NCBI RefSeq assembly: GCF_026343115.1
Contig: NZ_JAPEMC010000001.1
Location: 3,224,001-3,288,000, forward strand
Direction: 5' to 3'
Origin: Streptomyces sp. NBC_00102
GTDB lineage: Bacteria > Actinomycetota > Actinomycetes > Streptomycetales > Streptomycetaceae
DNA length: 64,000 nucleotides
The stretch's first letter is position 1. Every line of letters starts with the position of its first letter. The notes below the pieces were generated by a model that worked only from the letters and a program-made list of their open reading frames with translations, was not told the DNA's origin and searched no databases. The position numbers were made by a program, and so were the translations under genes. Below, piece by piece: positions 1 to 8,372 of this stretch.

Positions 1-1
1 A

Positions 2-133
2 CCGATCGGGGACGCCTCGATCCTCGCCGACCTCGGTCTCTCCGAGCGGGCGCTGCTGACCCTGCGGACCGACGCGCTGGCGGAGATCGCCGACGCGCTG
101 GGAGCGGACGAGGTACTGGAGAGCGTCCGCTAA
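2..133 (+). CDS. tRNA adenosine deaminase-associated protein, C-terminal fragment
   Basis: Only the last 43 codons are in the window, ending in TAA ten bases before the tadA start. The visible residues form a C-terminus rich in Leu, Ala and Asp (ending DEVLESVR) that resembles the small protein encoded just upstream of tadA in Streptomyces and annotated as tRNA adenosine deaminase-associated. The assignment rests mainly on this position, since no catalytic motif lies in the visible part. The tight spacing suggests it is co-transcribed with tadA. Confidence 0.65.
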   Translation, partial: PIGDASILADLGLSERALLTLRTDALAEIADALGADEVLESVR

Positions 134-142
134 GGTCCGCGG

Positions 143-673
143 GTGACCGCGCGCCCCCCCGAAGAACCACCGCCCCCGTTTTCCCCCACTCCCCTTCTCG
201 CGTCCTTCGCCACCGATCCCGTACGGGATCCGTGGCGGGCCCCGATGCGCCATGCCCTGGACGAGGCGGCGCAGGCGGCGCTGGCCGGCGATGTTCCGGT
301 CGGTGCCGTCGTCCTGGGACCGGACGGATCGACGATCGCCACGGGCCACAACGAGCGCGAGGCGACCGGCGATCCGACCGCGCACGCCGAGATCCTCGCC
401 GTCCGTGGAGCCGCCGCCGCCCTCGGGCAGTGGCGGCTCACCGGTTGCACCCTCGTGGTCACCCTGGAGCCCTGCACGATGTGCGCGGGAGCGCTGGTGC
501 AGTCGCGCGTGGACCGGGTCGTCTACGGCGCGCGTGACGAAAAGGCCGGGGCAGCCGGTTCGCTCTGGGACGTGGTGCGCGACCGGCGGCTCAATCACCG
601 GCCCGAGGTGATCCTCGGCGTCCTGGAGGAGGAGTGCTCGGCGCAGCTCACGGCCTTTTTCCGGGCTCTGTGA
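143..673 (+). CDS. tadA: tRNA-specific adenosine deaminase TadA
   Basis: Converts adenosine 34 to inosine in the anticodon of tRNA-Arg(ACG); a tRNA-Arg with that anticodon lies at 40 kb of this window. The cytidine/adenosine deaminase zinc site is complete: an HAE motif (THE context TAHAEILAVR) with the catalytic Glu, and PCTMC with the two zinc cysteines followed by AGAL. The 176-residue length includes about 34 extra N-terminal residues. The GTG at 143 was chosen because the stretch DPVRDPWRAPMR before the inner Met is, from memory, conserved in Streptomyces homologues. An ATG at 245 would give a core-length enzyme. A tRNA-Ser gene follows directly. Confidence 0.93.
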   Translation: MTARPPEEPPPPFSPTPLLASFATDPVRDPWRAPMRHALDEAAQAALAGDVPVGAVVLGPDGSTIATGHNEREATGDPTAHAEILAVRGAAAALGQWRLTGCTLVVTLEPCTMCAGALVQSRVDRVVYGARDEKAGAAGSLWDVVRDRRLNHRPEVILGVLEEECSAQLTAFFRAL

Positions 674-718
674 CAACTGATTTCTGATCCCGGGCCGTCA
701 TGGTCTAAGCTCTCTCTC

Positions 719-803
719 GGTAGCGTGTCCGAGCGGCCGAAGGAGCTCGCCTCGAAAGCGAGTGTGGGGAAACTCACCGAGGGTTCAAATCCCTCCGCTA
801 CCG
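719..803 (+). tRNA. tRNA-Ser (CGA)
   Basis: An 85-nt class II tRNA. The acceptor arms 719-725 (GGTAGCG) and 796-802 (CGCTACC) pair perfectly and the discriminator is G. The anticodon loop CTCGAAA gives anticodon CGA, which reads UCG. A long variable arm and a GGTTCAAATCC T-arm are present. CCA is not encoded. A strong hairpin follows. Confidence 0.96.
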
Positions 804-810
804 CTCTTAC

Positions 811-841
811 GAAGGGCCCGACGCATCGCGTCGGGCCCTTC
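811..841 (+). terminator. Hairpin terminator behind tRNA-Ser
   Basis: A perfect 14-bp inverted repeat (811-824 against 828-841) with loop ATC, 8 bp after the tRNA 3' end. It has no long T-tract, as is usual in Streptomyces. Confidence 0.85.
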
Positions 842-1331
842 GAGCATGTCCGGCGGGTGCGTCGTCGCGTCGTGCGGTCCGGCCCCCGGCACTGCGACGG
901 CCCCGGCCCTCACGGAAGAGGTGGCCGGGGCCGGAGCCAAGGCCGCCGGACAGCCTTGCGGCGGGGGCCTTGGGGCGGGGGAGGCCGGCATCGGGGGGAC
1001 AAAGCCGCCTCCCCCGCGAGGACAGTCCCTACTGGTCCTGCCGCGGTCGGGGGGAGAGAGCCGCGGCCGGACCCCACAGAGAGGGTCCTGTCCCGTGCCC
1101 TGCGGATTCCTGCCTGGTCCGCCGGGCCGTGCTTCCATCGTGCCCGCCGGCGCCGCCCGTGCGGGCCGGTGAAAGGCCCCTGTCGCAGGGCCGTTGGTCC
1201 CGAGAGGACCGGGCACCGAGTGCCGGACCTCCCACGGCGTTCGAACAACGATCGCCTGCGGGCCCCGAATCCGACCAGGTGTACGGATAGAATCTGCCGA
1301 CCGCGCGGGGGACCGAGGGGGAGGCAGGGCT
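842..1331. other. Intergenic stretch with several short hairpins
   Basis: No gene is convincing in these 490 bases; the overlapping open frames lack ribosome sites and family resemblance. At 1175-1235 three short hairpins follow each other: GGCCCCTG/CAGGGCC, GGTCC/GGACC and GGCAC/TGCC. The sequence at 1188-1201 (GGGCCGTTGGTCCC) is a near-palindrome reminiscent of DevR/DosR-type boxes. It may be leader or operator DNA for the small gene at 1332. Confidence 0.4.
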
Positions 1332-1496
1332 GTGGCGCAAGCGAGGAAGATCGCGCTCTACATCGTGGTGGTCTTCGTGCTCTACACGATCATCACGTCG
1401 CCCGCGAGGGCCGCCGACCTCGTCCAGGTAGGGTTCGAAGGCATCTCCAGCGCCGCCCAGGGCGTCGGGGACTTCATGTCCGAGCTGGTGAAGTAG
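1332..1496 (+). CDS. Small membrane-anchored protein, 54 aa
   Basis: The GTG start lies behind a purine-rich GGGGGAGGCAGGG ribosome site. The product starts VAQARKIALYIVVVFVLY, a basic head followed by one hydrophobic segment (about residues 7-24). A short amphipathic tail follows, containing GFEGISSAAQGVGDFM. It looks like a conserved streptomycete small protein with one membrane anchor; no function is known to me. It lies 12 bp before the Dabb gene and is probably co-transcribed with it. Confidence 0.75.
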   Translation: MAQARKIALYIVVVFVLYTIITSPARAADLVQVGFEGISSAAQGVGDFMSELVK

Positions 1497-1508
1497 GAGC
1501 GACCGCCG

Positions 1509-1802
1509 ATGATCCGCCACCTGGTCCTGTTCAAGCTGAACGACGGCGTCGAGCGGGACGATCCGCGGGTCGTGGCCGGCGAGAAGGCCTTCCGCGAACT
1601 GGACGGCCTCATCCCCGAGCTGGAGTTCTGGGAGTGCGCCTGGAACATCACCGACCGGCCCATCGCGTACGACTTCGCCATCAACTCCGCCGTCAGTGAC
1701 GCGGACGCGCTCGTGCGGTACATCGAGCACCCGGCGCACCAGGCGGCGGCCGGGCAGTGGCGCGAGTTCGCCACCTGGGTCATCGCCGACTACCCCTTCT
1801 GA
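1509..1802 (+). CDS. Dabb (stress-responsive alpha/beta barrel) protein
   Basis: A 97-residue protein with the Dabb signature at its N-terminus (MIRHLVLFKL) and the later YxFxxN...SxxDxLxxYxxHPxHQ pattern (YDFAINSAVSDADALVRYIE, then HPAHQA). The family folds as a ferredoxin-like dimeric barrel. Members include stress-induced proteins and some polyketide cyclases, but most bacterial ones have no known substrate. The ATG at 1509 has a nearby GGAGCGACC. A terminator-like hairpin lies about 190 bp downstream. Confidence 0.88.
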   Translation: MIRHLVLFKLNDGVERDDPRVVAGEKAFRELDGLIPELEFWECAWNITDRPIAYDFAINSAVSDADALVRYIEHPAHQAAAGQWREFATWVIADYPF

Positions 1803-1990
1803 GCCGTACGCGCCCCGGCGCGCGGTCCGTTCACGGGTCCCGCGCGCGGGGCGCACGGGACTCACGCCCTGCTCGCACCTCGCCTTCGCGCGGGTGTGCG
1901 CCGCCTTCGCACCCCTCTTCGCGCACGTGCGCGCCGCCTTCGTGGGGACGTCCCGCACGGTGCGGTCACGGTCCGCCGGTCGCAGGTCAC

Positions 1991-2017
1991 AGCCCTTCAC
2001 CTCTCAGGTGGAGGGCT
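1991..2017 (+). terminator. Hairpin with T-run, upstream of the sigF-like gene
   Basis: Arms 1991-2002 and 2006-2017 pair over 12 bp with one G-T wobble and loop CTC. The hairpin is followed by TTTTGCTGGTTTTT, a clear intrinsic terminator for the Dabb transcript. The DNA from 2018 to 2253 is AT-richer than its surroundings and is expected to hold the sigF promoter. I see GTTT at 2037 and TATATA at 2055 but no well-spaced consensus. Confidence 0.75.
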
Positions 2018-2253
2018 TTTGCTGGTTTTTAAACCCGTTTGACTCCAACACGGCTATATACGGTGCTTGCACAGAGTGGACATGTCTTGTGATGCTATGA
2101 CCGCTTTTGATGGATGAATTGACCGCAGTTGTCCGTCACGTTGACTGTCGGCCGACCCTGCCCGTCGACCGCGCGGTTCGACCGCGCACATCGACCGTGC
2201 AGCTCGGCCAGGACGCGTGACCGTGAAGTCGACCGTGAAGGGGTGGCGTCACC

Positions 2254-3132
2254 GTGCCGGCCAGTGCAGCGCCTCAAGTGCCTCCCCAGACGGTCCAGAA
2301 GGACCGCACCGAGCTGTCCGAAGACGTCCGGACCGAGACGCCCGACCCCTCCGCGCCACCCGCCAGAACCCGGGGTGCCGACACGAGAGCGCTCACCCAG
2401 CTGCTCTTCGGCCAGCTCAAGGAGCTCGATCCCGGTACGGCCGAACACCGCAGGGTGCGGGCCGCACTGATCGAGGCGAACCTGCCGCTGGTGCGGTACG
2501 CGGCCGCACGCTTCCGCAGCCGCAACGAGCCGATGGAGGACGTCGTCCAGGTCGGCACCATCGGCCTGATCAACGCGATCGACCGCTTCGACCCCGAACG
2601 CGGCGTCCAGTTCCCCACGTTCGCGATGCCGACCGTGGTGGGCGAGATCAAGCGCTACTTCCGGGACAACGTCCGCACCGTCCACGTGCCCCGCCGGCTG
2701 CACGAACTCTGGGTGCAGGTCACCGGGGCGACGGAGGACCTGACGACCGCTCACGGACGTTCCCCCACCACCGCCGAGATCGCCGAGCGGCTGCGGATCT
2801 CCGAGGACGAGGTGCTGGCCTGCATCGAGGCCGGCCGGTCCTACCACGCGACCTCGCTGGAAGCGGCCCAGGAGGGCGACGGCCTGCCCGGTCTGCTCGA
2901 CCGCCTCGGGTACGAGGACCCGGCGCTCGCCGGCGTCGAGCACCGCGATCTCGTCAGGCACTTGCTCGTGCAGCTGCCCGAGCGCGAGCAGAGGATTCTG
3001 CTGCTGCGCTACTACAGCAACCTGACACAGTCCCAGATCAGTGCCGAACTGGGCGTCTCCCAGATGCACGTGTCAAGACTTTTGGCCAGAAGTTTCGCCC
3101 GACTGCGATCCGCAAACAGGATCGAGGCATAA
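2254..3132 (+). CDS. sigF: SigB/F/G-family RNA polymerase sigma factor, SigF-like
   Basis: Alternative group 3 sigma factor that directs RNA polymerase to stress or sporulation promoters. The 292-aa protein has a Pro/Ala-rich head (1-45) and then region 2 with [20 protein letters not shown] and [18 protein letters not shown], followed by [19 protein letters not shown]. Region 3 follows, then region 4 with [19 protein letters not shown] and the helix-turn-helix [20 protein letters not shown]. The GTG at 2254 has GAAGGGGTGG 9 bp upstream. The name rests on remembered synteny: in S. coelicolor sigF lies next to sigN and near tadA. The family is usually held by anti-sigma factors; none is adjacent here. 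Confidence 0.85.
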   Translation: MPASAAPQVPPQTVQKDRTELSEDVRTETPDPSAPPARTRGADTRALTQLLFGQLKELDPGTAEHRRVRAALIEANLPLVRYAAARFRSRNEPMEDVVQVGTIGLINAIDRFDPERGVQFPTFAMPTVVGEIKRYFRDNVRTVHVPRRLHELWVQVTGATEDLTTAHGRSPTTAEIAERLRISEDEVLACIEAGRSYHATSLEAAQEGDGLPGLLDRLGYEDPALAGVEHRDLVRHLLVQLPEREQRILLLRYYSNLTQSQISAELGVSQMHVSRLLARSFARLRSANRIEA

Positions 3133-3273
3133 CCAGAACGGGTAGACCGTCTCCAAGCGGTTTTCCGGCACCCCCCGCACGCCACACCCCTTGCTTCCTG
3201 CGGATACGCGGCGCTGACTTATCGACATGTCACTACAGCGTGTTGCCGACATGTGACATTCTGCTGGAACCGC

Positions 3274-3299
3274 GTTTGCCGCAGCCTCCCCTCCGGTAT
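3274..3299 (+). promoter_or_regulatory. Candidate SigB/F-type promoter before the second sigma gene
   Basis: GTTT at 3274-3277 and CGGTAT at 3294-3299 are 16 bp apart, close to the GNNT-N14-16-GGGTAC/T pattern known for SigB/SigF-type factors. The element is embedded in a 9-bp perfect inverted repeat (GCAGCCTCC ... GGAGGCTGC, about 3281-3315). Just upstream (3226-3260) two ACATGT boxes lie in TGTCAC...GTGACA. Confidence 0.45.
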
Positions 3300-3367
3300 T
3301 CAGGTGGAGGCTGCGTTCCTCCGATGGTCGCGGCCACCGCGACCGTCCGCGACCTCAAGGGGGTGGC

Positions 3368-4222
3368 ATGTCCGTAGACCAGGGCAGCTCGAAGGTGCTC
3401 ACGCTCACGAAGAGCGCGCCCGCGCCTGCCGTGCTCACCAGCTCGTCGGAAGCCATCGACACCCGTACGCTGTCCCGCTCCCTGTTCCTGCGGCTCGCCG
3501 CACTCGGTCCCGAGGGAACGGACAGCCCGGAGCGGGCCTACGTACGCGACACACTCATCGAACTCAACCTCCCGCTGGTGCGGTACGCGGCAGCGCGCTT
3601 CCGCAGCCGCAACGAACCGATGGAAGACATCGTCCAGGTCGGCACCATCGGCCTGATCAAGGCGATCGACCGGTTCGACTGCGAGCGGGGCGTGGAGTTC
3701 CCGACGTTCGCCATGCCTACGGTCGTGGGCGAGATCAAGCGGTTCTTCCGCGACACCTCGTGGTCCGTGCGGGTCCCCCGCCGGCTCCAGGAGCTCCGCC
3801 TCGCGCTCACCAAGACCAGCGACGAACTGGCGCAGCGGCTCGACCGCTCGCCGACCGTCCCGGAGCTGGCCAAGGCGCTCGGCGTCTCCGAGGAGGACGT
3901 CGTCGACGGGCTCGCCGTCGGCAACGCCTACACCGCCTCCTCGCTCGACTCCCCGTCCCCCGAGGACGACGGCGGCGAGGGCTCCCTGGCGGACCGCCTG
4001 GGGTACGAGGACACCGCGCTGGAGGGGGTCGAGTACCGCGAGTCCCTGAAGCCGCTGCTGGCCAAGCTCGCGCCCCGCGAGCGGCAGATCATCATGCTGC
4101 GGTTCTTCGCCAACATGACCCAGTCGCAGATCGGCGAGGAGGTCGGCATCTCGCAGATGCACGTCTCGCGCCTGCTGACCCGTACGCTCGCGCAGCTGCG
4201 CGAGGGGCTCATCACCGACTGA
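3368..4222 (+). CDS. sigN: SigB/F/G-family RNA polymerase sigma factor, SigN-like
   Basis: A 284-aa paralogue of the preceding sigma factor. Region 2 is almost identical ([20 protein letters not shown], then [18 protein letters not shown] and EIKRFFRDTSWSVRVPRRLQ), and region 4 ends [20 protein letters not shown]. The ATG at 3368 has CAAGGGGGTGGC as ribosome site. It lies 235 bp behind the sigF-like gene with its own candidate promoter of the same class, which would fit autoregulation or control by the neighbour. The name sigN is from remembered S. coelicolor synteny (sigF-sigN pair) and is less certain than the family. Confidence 0.82.
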   Translation: MSVDQGSSKVLTLTKSAPAPAVLTSSSEAIDTRTLSRSLFLRLAALGPEGTDSPERAYVRDTLIELNLPLVRYAAARFRSRNEPMEDIVQVGTIGLIKAIDRFDCERGVEFPTFAMPTVVGEIKRFFRDTSWSVRVPRRLQELRLALTKTSDELAQRLDRSPTVPELAKALGVSEEDVVDGLAVGNAYTASSLDSPSPEDDGGEGSLADRLGYEDTALEGVEYRESLKPLLAKLAPRERQIIMLRFFANMTQSQIGEEVGISQMHVSRLLTRTLAQLREGLITD

Positions 4223-4411
4223 GGTTCCCGGCCGCCGGGGGCACGCGCTCGCGCGTCCCGGCGGCACCCCCCATGCCCGGGCCGCGCCCGGACGTCCCCG
4301 GGTCGCGCCCCGGAACGTCCGGCCGGTCCGGTTCCCGAGCGGCGCCGCTCGTCGGCTCCGGCCGCCGCTCGCCGTGCGCGCGCCGTTCGTCCGTGCGCAC
4401 GGCACGCGCCG

Positions 4412-4522
<111 letters not shown>

Positions 4523-4529
4523 CACGAAC

Positions 4530-4567
4530 GCGGCGGCGGCCTCCGTGATCACGGAGGCCGCCGCCGC
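4530..4567. terminator. Bidirectional hairpin terminator
   Basis: A perfect 17-bp stem (4530-4546 against 4551-4567) with loop GATC between the convergent sigN-like gene and the small membrane gene. Confidence 0.85.
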
Positions 4568-4585
4568 ACGGTCGGACGGTGCGGG

Positions 4586-4801
4586 TCAGCCGAGCGCGAG
4601 CCAGGCGACCGCGGCGAGGACGACGACGACCGCGACGACGGCCACGATCACCCCGGTCTTCGGACCGCCGGACGGGGCGGCCTGCTGGGGCCGGCGCTGC
4701 GGCTCTCCGTCGTCGACGAAGGCGCGGAACATCTGCGTGCTGCCTGCCGGGTCGTCATTGCCCGCGGGGCCCTGCTGAGGGGCGTGGGGGTTGTGTGCCA
4801 T
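4586..4801 (-). CDS. Small C-terminally anchored membrane protein, 71 aa
   Basis: Begins MAHNPHAPQQGPAGNDDPAG and has a hydrophilic Gln/Pro-rich half with SGGPKTG. It ends in one strong hydrophobic segment (VIVAVVAVVVVLAAVAWLAL, about residues 51-70), so it is probably tail-anchored. The inner ATG at 4801 was chosen over longer open-frame starts because the upstream extension has no low-complexity or family logic and lies in promoter-like DNA. Small proteins of this form occur next to transporters in Streptomyces, but I cannot name the function. Confidence 0.7.
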   Translation of the reverse strand: MAHNPHAPQQGPAGNDDPAGSTQMFRAFVDDGEPQRRPQQAAPSGGPKTGVIVAVVAVVVVLAAVAWLALG

Positions 4802-5040
4802 GGGCCAGGACCCTAGCGAACTCGGGCCTTCCGCCCAACCCCCGGGGGACGTACGGGCGACGGTTCGTACGGACATTCCCCTCATCTCCACAACACCGCA
4901 CGCTGTCAACATGAGCACATATAAGGACTCACCCTGTGGTGTGAGACACACAGGTGACTCACCGGGGCCACACGCTGCGGCTTTGACCGTGAGCCTACGG
5001 AGCCTTTTGGGTTCCTTTACTTATGCAAGCCCCATTTCGT

Positions 5041-5082
5041 TTGCCTGCAGCAACCAACGGCTTCTATGGTTGCCCTAAGCAA
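5041..5082. promoter_or_regulatory. Two TTGC-N5-GCAA palindromes, candidate MarR operators
   Basis: TTGCCTGCAGCAA (5041-5053) and TTGCCCTAAGCAA (5070-5082) share the same half-sites and spacer length, with centres 29 bp apart. The second extends to GTTGC/GCAAC. They sit 33-74 bp before the marR start, in the right place for autoregulation. Confidence 0.6.
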
Positions 5083-5114
5083 CAAGATATTGAGCAGAAG
5101 TCTGGGGGTGCCCC

Positions 5115-5672
5115 GTGGCCGCACGGAGTCAGTACGAGGAACTGGCCCGGCACCTCAGCGCCGTAGGAGTCGTGAAGCGCGGACTCTCCCGCGCTCTGCC
5201 GACGGACTGCCCCGGTGGCTCGGCCGCGGTGCTCGCGCTCCTCGGCCAGCACGGCGAGATGCGCATCAGCCGACTCGCCGAACTGCTCTCCGTGGACATG
5301 TCCGTGACCAGTCGGCACGTCGCCCACGTGGCGGAACGCGGCTGGATAGAGCGGTTTCCCGACCCTGCGGACAAGCGCTCGCGCATCTTGCGGCTGACCT
5401 CCTCGGGACATGACGTGCTGGTCGACCTCAGTCGCCGGAGCACCGAAGTCTTCGCGCACAACCTCGCGGACTGGTCCGACGACGAAGTCGGACAACTCGT
5501 CACACTGCTGGCACGGCTCTGCGGCAGCTTCGCTGCCCGCACGCCCAGCGCGTGCACCCCCGGACGGCACAGCGACGACTGTCGCGCGCGGCTCGACGGA
5601 CCCGCCGACCCGAAGGGGTCCGCCCCGGACCAGAAGCCCGCGGAAGGGCTCGTTCCGGCCACGGACGCCTGA
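5115..5672 (+). CDS. MarR-family transcriptional regulator
   Basis: A 185-aa protein. The MarR winged helix is visible from LAQ-like GQHGEMRISRLAELLSVDMS (recognition part MSVTSRHVAHVAERGWIER) into the wing DPADKRSRILRLTSSGHDVL. Dimerisation helices lie on both sides. The C-terminal 45 residues are disordered-looking and Pro/Ala-rich. GTG at 5115 follows GGGGGTGCCCC. It is placed 46 bp before the MFS exporter gene in the same direction, so it very likely controls that exporter and itself through the palindromes at 5041-5082. The ligand is unknown. Confidence 0.9.
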   Translation: MAARSQYEELARHLSAVGVVKRGLSRALPTDCPGGSAAVLALLGQHGEMRISRLAELLSVDMSVTSRHVAHVAERGWIERFPDPADKRSRILRLTSSGHDVLVDLSRRSTEVFAHNLADWSDDEVGQLVTLLARLCGSFAARTPSACTPGRHSDDCRARLDGPADPKGSAPDQKPAEGLVPATDA

Positions 5673-5718
5673 CAGGTACCCGTACACCTCTGTAACAGAA
5701 GCAAAGCAAAGGACATTC

Positions 5719-8190
5719 ATGGCTACGACCACACCGACCGGTGTGCGGGGCGGCCACGCCAAGCACGGGGGCTCCGAAGCCTCCGCGGGCGCGCCGATGA
5801 CACACCGGGAGATCATGGAGGCGCTGACCGGGCTGCTGCTCGGCATGTTCGTCGCGATCCTGTCGTCGACGGTCGTCTCCAACGCTCTCCCCCACATCAT
5901 CTCCGACCTCGGCGGCGGCCAGAGCGCCTACACCTGGGTGGTCACGGCCTCCCTGCTGGCGATGACCGCGACCACCCCGATCTGGGGCAAGCTCTCGGAC
6001 CTCTTCAGCAAGAAGCTGCTCGTCCAGATAGCCCTGGTCATCTACGTGCTGGGCTCCTGCGCGGCCGGTCTCTCGACCAGCTCCGGCATGCTCATCGTCT
6101 TCCGCGTGGTCCAGGGCATCGGCGTCGGCGGTCTCTCCGCCCTCGCCCAGGTCGTGCTCGCCGCGATGATCTCCCCGCGTGAGCGCGGCCGGTACAGCGG
6201 TTACCTCGGCGCGGTCTTCGCCGTCGCCACCGTGGGCGGTCCGCTGCTCGGCGGTGTCATCACCGACACCAGCTGGATGGGCTGGCGCTGGTGCTTCTAC
6301 GTGGGTGTGCCGTTCGCGATCATCGCCCTCTTCGTGCTCCAGAAGACCCTGAAGCTCCCGGTCGTCAAGCGTGACGTCAAGGTCGACTGGACCGGCGCGT
6401 TCTTCATCAGCGCGGGCGTCTCGCTGCTGCTGCTCTGGGTGACCTTCGCCGGCGACAAGTACGCCTGGGGTTCCTGGCAGACCGTCGTGATGCTGGTGGG
6501 CGTCGTCGCCCTCATCGGCGCGTTCGTCTTCACGGAGTCGAAGGCCCGCGAGCCGATCATCCCGCTGCGGCTCTTCCGCAACCGGACGATCACCCTGGCC
6601 TCGGTCGCCTCGCTCTTCGTCGGTGTCGCGATGTTCGCGGGCACCGTCTTCTTCAGCCAGTACTTCCAGCTGGCGCGCGGCAAGTCGCCGACGATGTCCG
6701 GCGTCATGACGATCCCGATGATCGCGGGTCTCTTCCTCTCCTCGACCATCTCCGGTCAGGTCATCACCAAGACCGGACGCTGGAAGGCCTGGCTGGTCTC
6801 CGGTGGCGTCCTGGTCACCGCGGGTCTCGGCCTGCTGGGCACGATCCGGTACGACACGACGTACTGGCACGTCGCGATCTTCATGTTCCTCGTCGGTGCC
6901 GGTGTCGGCATGATGATGCAGAACCTGGTCCTCGCCGCGCAGAACCAGGTCGCTCCCCAGGACCTCGGTGCGGCCAGCTCCGTGGTCACGTTCTTCCGTT
7001 CGCTCGGTGGCGCCATCGGCGTCTCGGCGCTCGGTGCCGTCATGGCCAACCGCGTCACCCACTACGTGACGGACGGCCTCTCGGACCTCGGTGTCAAGAG
7101 CACCGGCGGCACCGGCGGCGGCATCCCGGACCTGGCGACGCTGCCCGCCCCGATGCGTGCGGTCGTCGAGGCCGCGTACGGACACGGCGTCGGTGACGTC
7201 TTCCTCTTCGCCGCCCCCTGCGCACTGCTCGCCTTCCTCTTCGCGATCTTCATCAAGGAGGTCGCGCTCCGGACGAACACCGGCAGCGAGGCCGCCGCGG
7301 CTCCGGCCGCCACCGAAGAGGTCGCGACGGAGGTCGCGGAAGCGGTCACCGCCGCCCCTGTCGCCGCGGCCACCGCGACGGCCACCCTGGAGGCTCCGGC
7401 CGCGACCGACACCCTCGTCATCGAGGGCACCCCGGTGCGCGGTGTGGTGCGCGGCGCGGACGGCGCTCCCGTCGCCCAGGCCGCCGTCACGCTGATCTCG
7501 CTCGGCGGACGCCAGCTGGGCCGCTCGGTGGCCCAGGCGGACGGCTCGTACGTCCTCGACGCCCCGGGCAACGGCAGCTACGTGCTGATCGCCTCCGCCG
7601 ACGGCTGCCAGCCGCAGGCGTCCACGGTGGTCGTCGGTGACGAGCCGCTGGCCTACGACATCCTGCTCTCGGGCACGAGCGGACTGGCCGGTACGGTCCG
7701 GGCCGCCGAGGCCGGTACTCCGGTCCAGGGCGCCATGGTGATCGTGACCGACGTGCGCGGTGACGTACTCGCCACCGGCACCTCCGGCGAGAGCGGCGAC
7801 TTCGCCTTCGGCGAGCTGGTCCCCGGCACGGTCACCCTCGCGGTGAACGCGGACGGCTACCGCCCGCTGGCCCTCCCGGTGGAGATCGCCGGCACGGGTG
7901 TCACCCGGGTCGAGGCCGCCCTCCAGGCCGGTGCCCTCGTCCAGGGCGTGGTGCGCGCCGGTGCCGCCGGTACCGCGCTCACGGACGCCCGCGTCACCCT
8001 GATCGACGCCGCCGGCAATGTCGTCGCCACCTCCACGACCGGTGCGGACGGCGCGTACGCCTTCACCGATCTGGACGCCGGCGAGTACTCCGTCGTCGCG
8101 ACCGGCTACCCGCCGGTGGCGAGCACCGTGACCGTCGCCGGTCACGGGATCGACGGACACGACATCGAACTCGTCCACCCCGGCGAGTGA
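5719..8190 (+). CDS. DHA2-type MFS exporter fused to three carboxypeptidase-regulatory-like domains
   Basis: An 823-aa fusion. Residues 30-525 form a 14-TM drug:H+ antiporter of the EmrB/QacA type, with motif A-like GKLSDLFSKK after TM2 and motif C-like GAVFAVATVGGPLLGGVI in TM5. After an Ala/Thr-rich linker (about 530-570) come three repeats of about 80 residues, each beginning near a GxV(R) strand and containing GSYVLDAPGNGSYVLIASA-, GDFAFGELVPGTVTLAVNA- and GAYAFTDLDAGEYSVVATGY-type strands. These are CarboxypepD_reg/CnaB-like Ig folds. Fourteen TMs predict a cytoplasmic C-terminus, an odd place for these domains. The ATG at 5719 has AAAGGA upstream. The next gene encodes the same domain type. 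Confidence 0.9.
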   Translation: MATTTPTGVRGGHAKHGGSEASAGAPMTHREIMEALTGLLLGMFVAILSSTVVSNALPHIISDLGGGQSAYTWVVTASLLAMTATTPIWGKLSDLFSKKLLVQIALVIYVLGSCAAGLSTSSGMLIVFRVVQGIGVGGLSALAQVVLAAMISPRERGRYSGYLGAVFAVATVGGPLLGGVITDTSWMGWRWCFYVGVPFAIIALFVLQKTLKLPVVKRDVKVDWTGAFFISAGVSLLLLWVTFAGDKYAWGSWQTVVMLVGVVALIGAFVFTESKAREPIIPLRLFRNRTITLASVASLFVGVAMFAGTVFFSQYFQLARGKSPTMSGVMTIPMIAGLFLSSTISGQVITKTGRWKAWLVSGGVLVTAGLGLLGTIRYDTTYWHVAIFMFLVGAGVGMMMQNLVLAAQNQVAPQDLGAASSVVTFFRSLGGAIGVSALGAVMANRVTHYVTDGLSDLGVKSTGGTGGGIPDLATLPAPMRAVVEAAYGHGVGDVFLFAAPCALLAFLFAIFIKEVALRTNTGSEAAAAPAATEEVATEVAEAVTAAPVAAATATATLEAPAATDTLVIEGTPVRGVVRGADGAPVAQAAVTLISLGGRQLGRSVAQADGSYVLDAPGNGSYVLIASADGCQPQASTVVVGDEPLAYDILLSGTSGLAGTVRAAEAGTPVQGAMVIVTDVRGDVLATGTSGESGDFAFGELVPGTVTLAVNADGYRPLALPVEIAGTGVTRVEAALQAGALVQGVVRAGAAGTALTDARVTLIDAAGNVVATSTTGADGAYAFTDLDAGEYSVVATGYPPVASTVTVAGHGIDGHDIELVHPGE

Positions 8191-8256
8191 CCGAGCGGTA
8201 AAGACCCCTGGCGGGACGGCACTTTCAGCGGAGAGTCTGTCCCGGCCGGTGGAAAT

Positions 8257-8316
8257 GGGCCCCGGTGGAGCGTGCGGCAGGCAGGGGACGGCCTGCCGCA
8301 CCGCCCGCCGGGGCCC
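8257..8316 (+). terminator. Long two-part hairpin in the leader of the YceI gene
   Basis: Outer arms GGGCCCCGG (8257-8265) and CCGGGGCCC (8308-8316) enclose an inner stem TGCGGCAGGC/GCCTGCCGCA (8273-8282, 8291-8300). It may end the exporter transcript or limit read-through into the YceI gene 57 bp downstream. Confidence 0.7.
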
Positions 8317-8372
8317 GACTCGTTCCACGAGACGGCGAGTCAGCGAGCCAGTGAACAAGGAGAGAGAACGGT

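Noticed and set aside
725-1699. 324-codon plus-strand frame starting within tRNA-Ser
   Set aside because: It begins inside the tRNA, runs through its terminator and overlaps the small membrane and Dabb genes in another frame.
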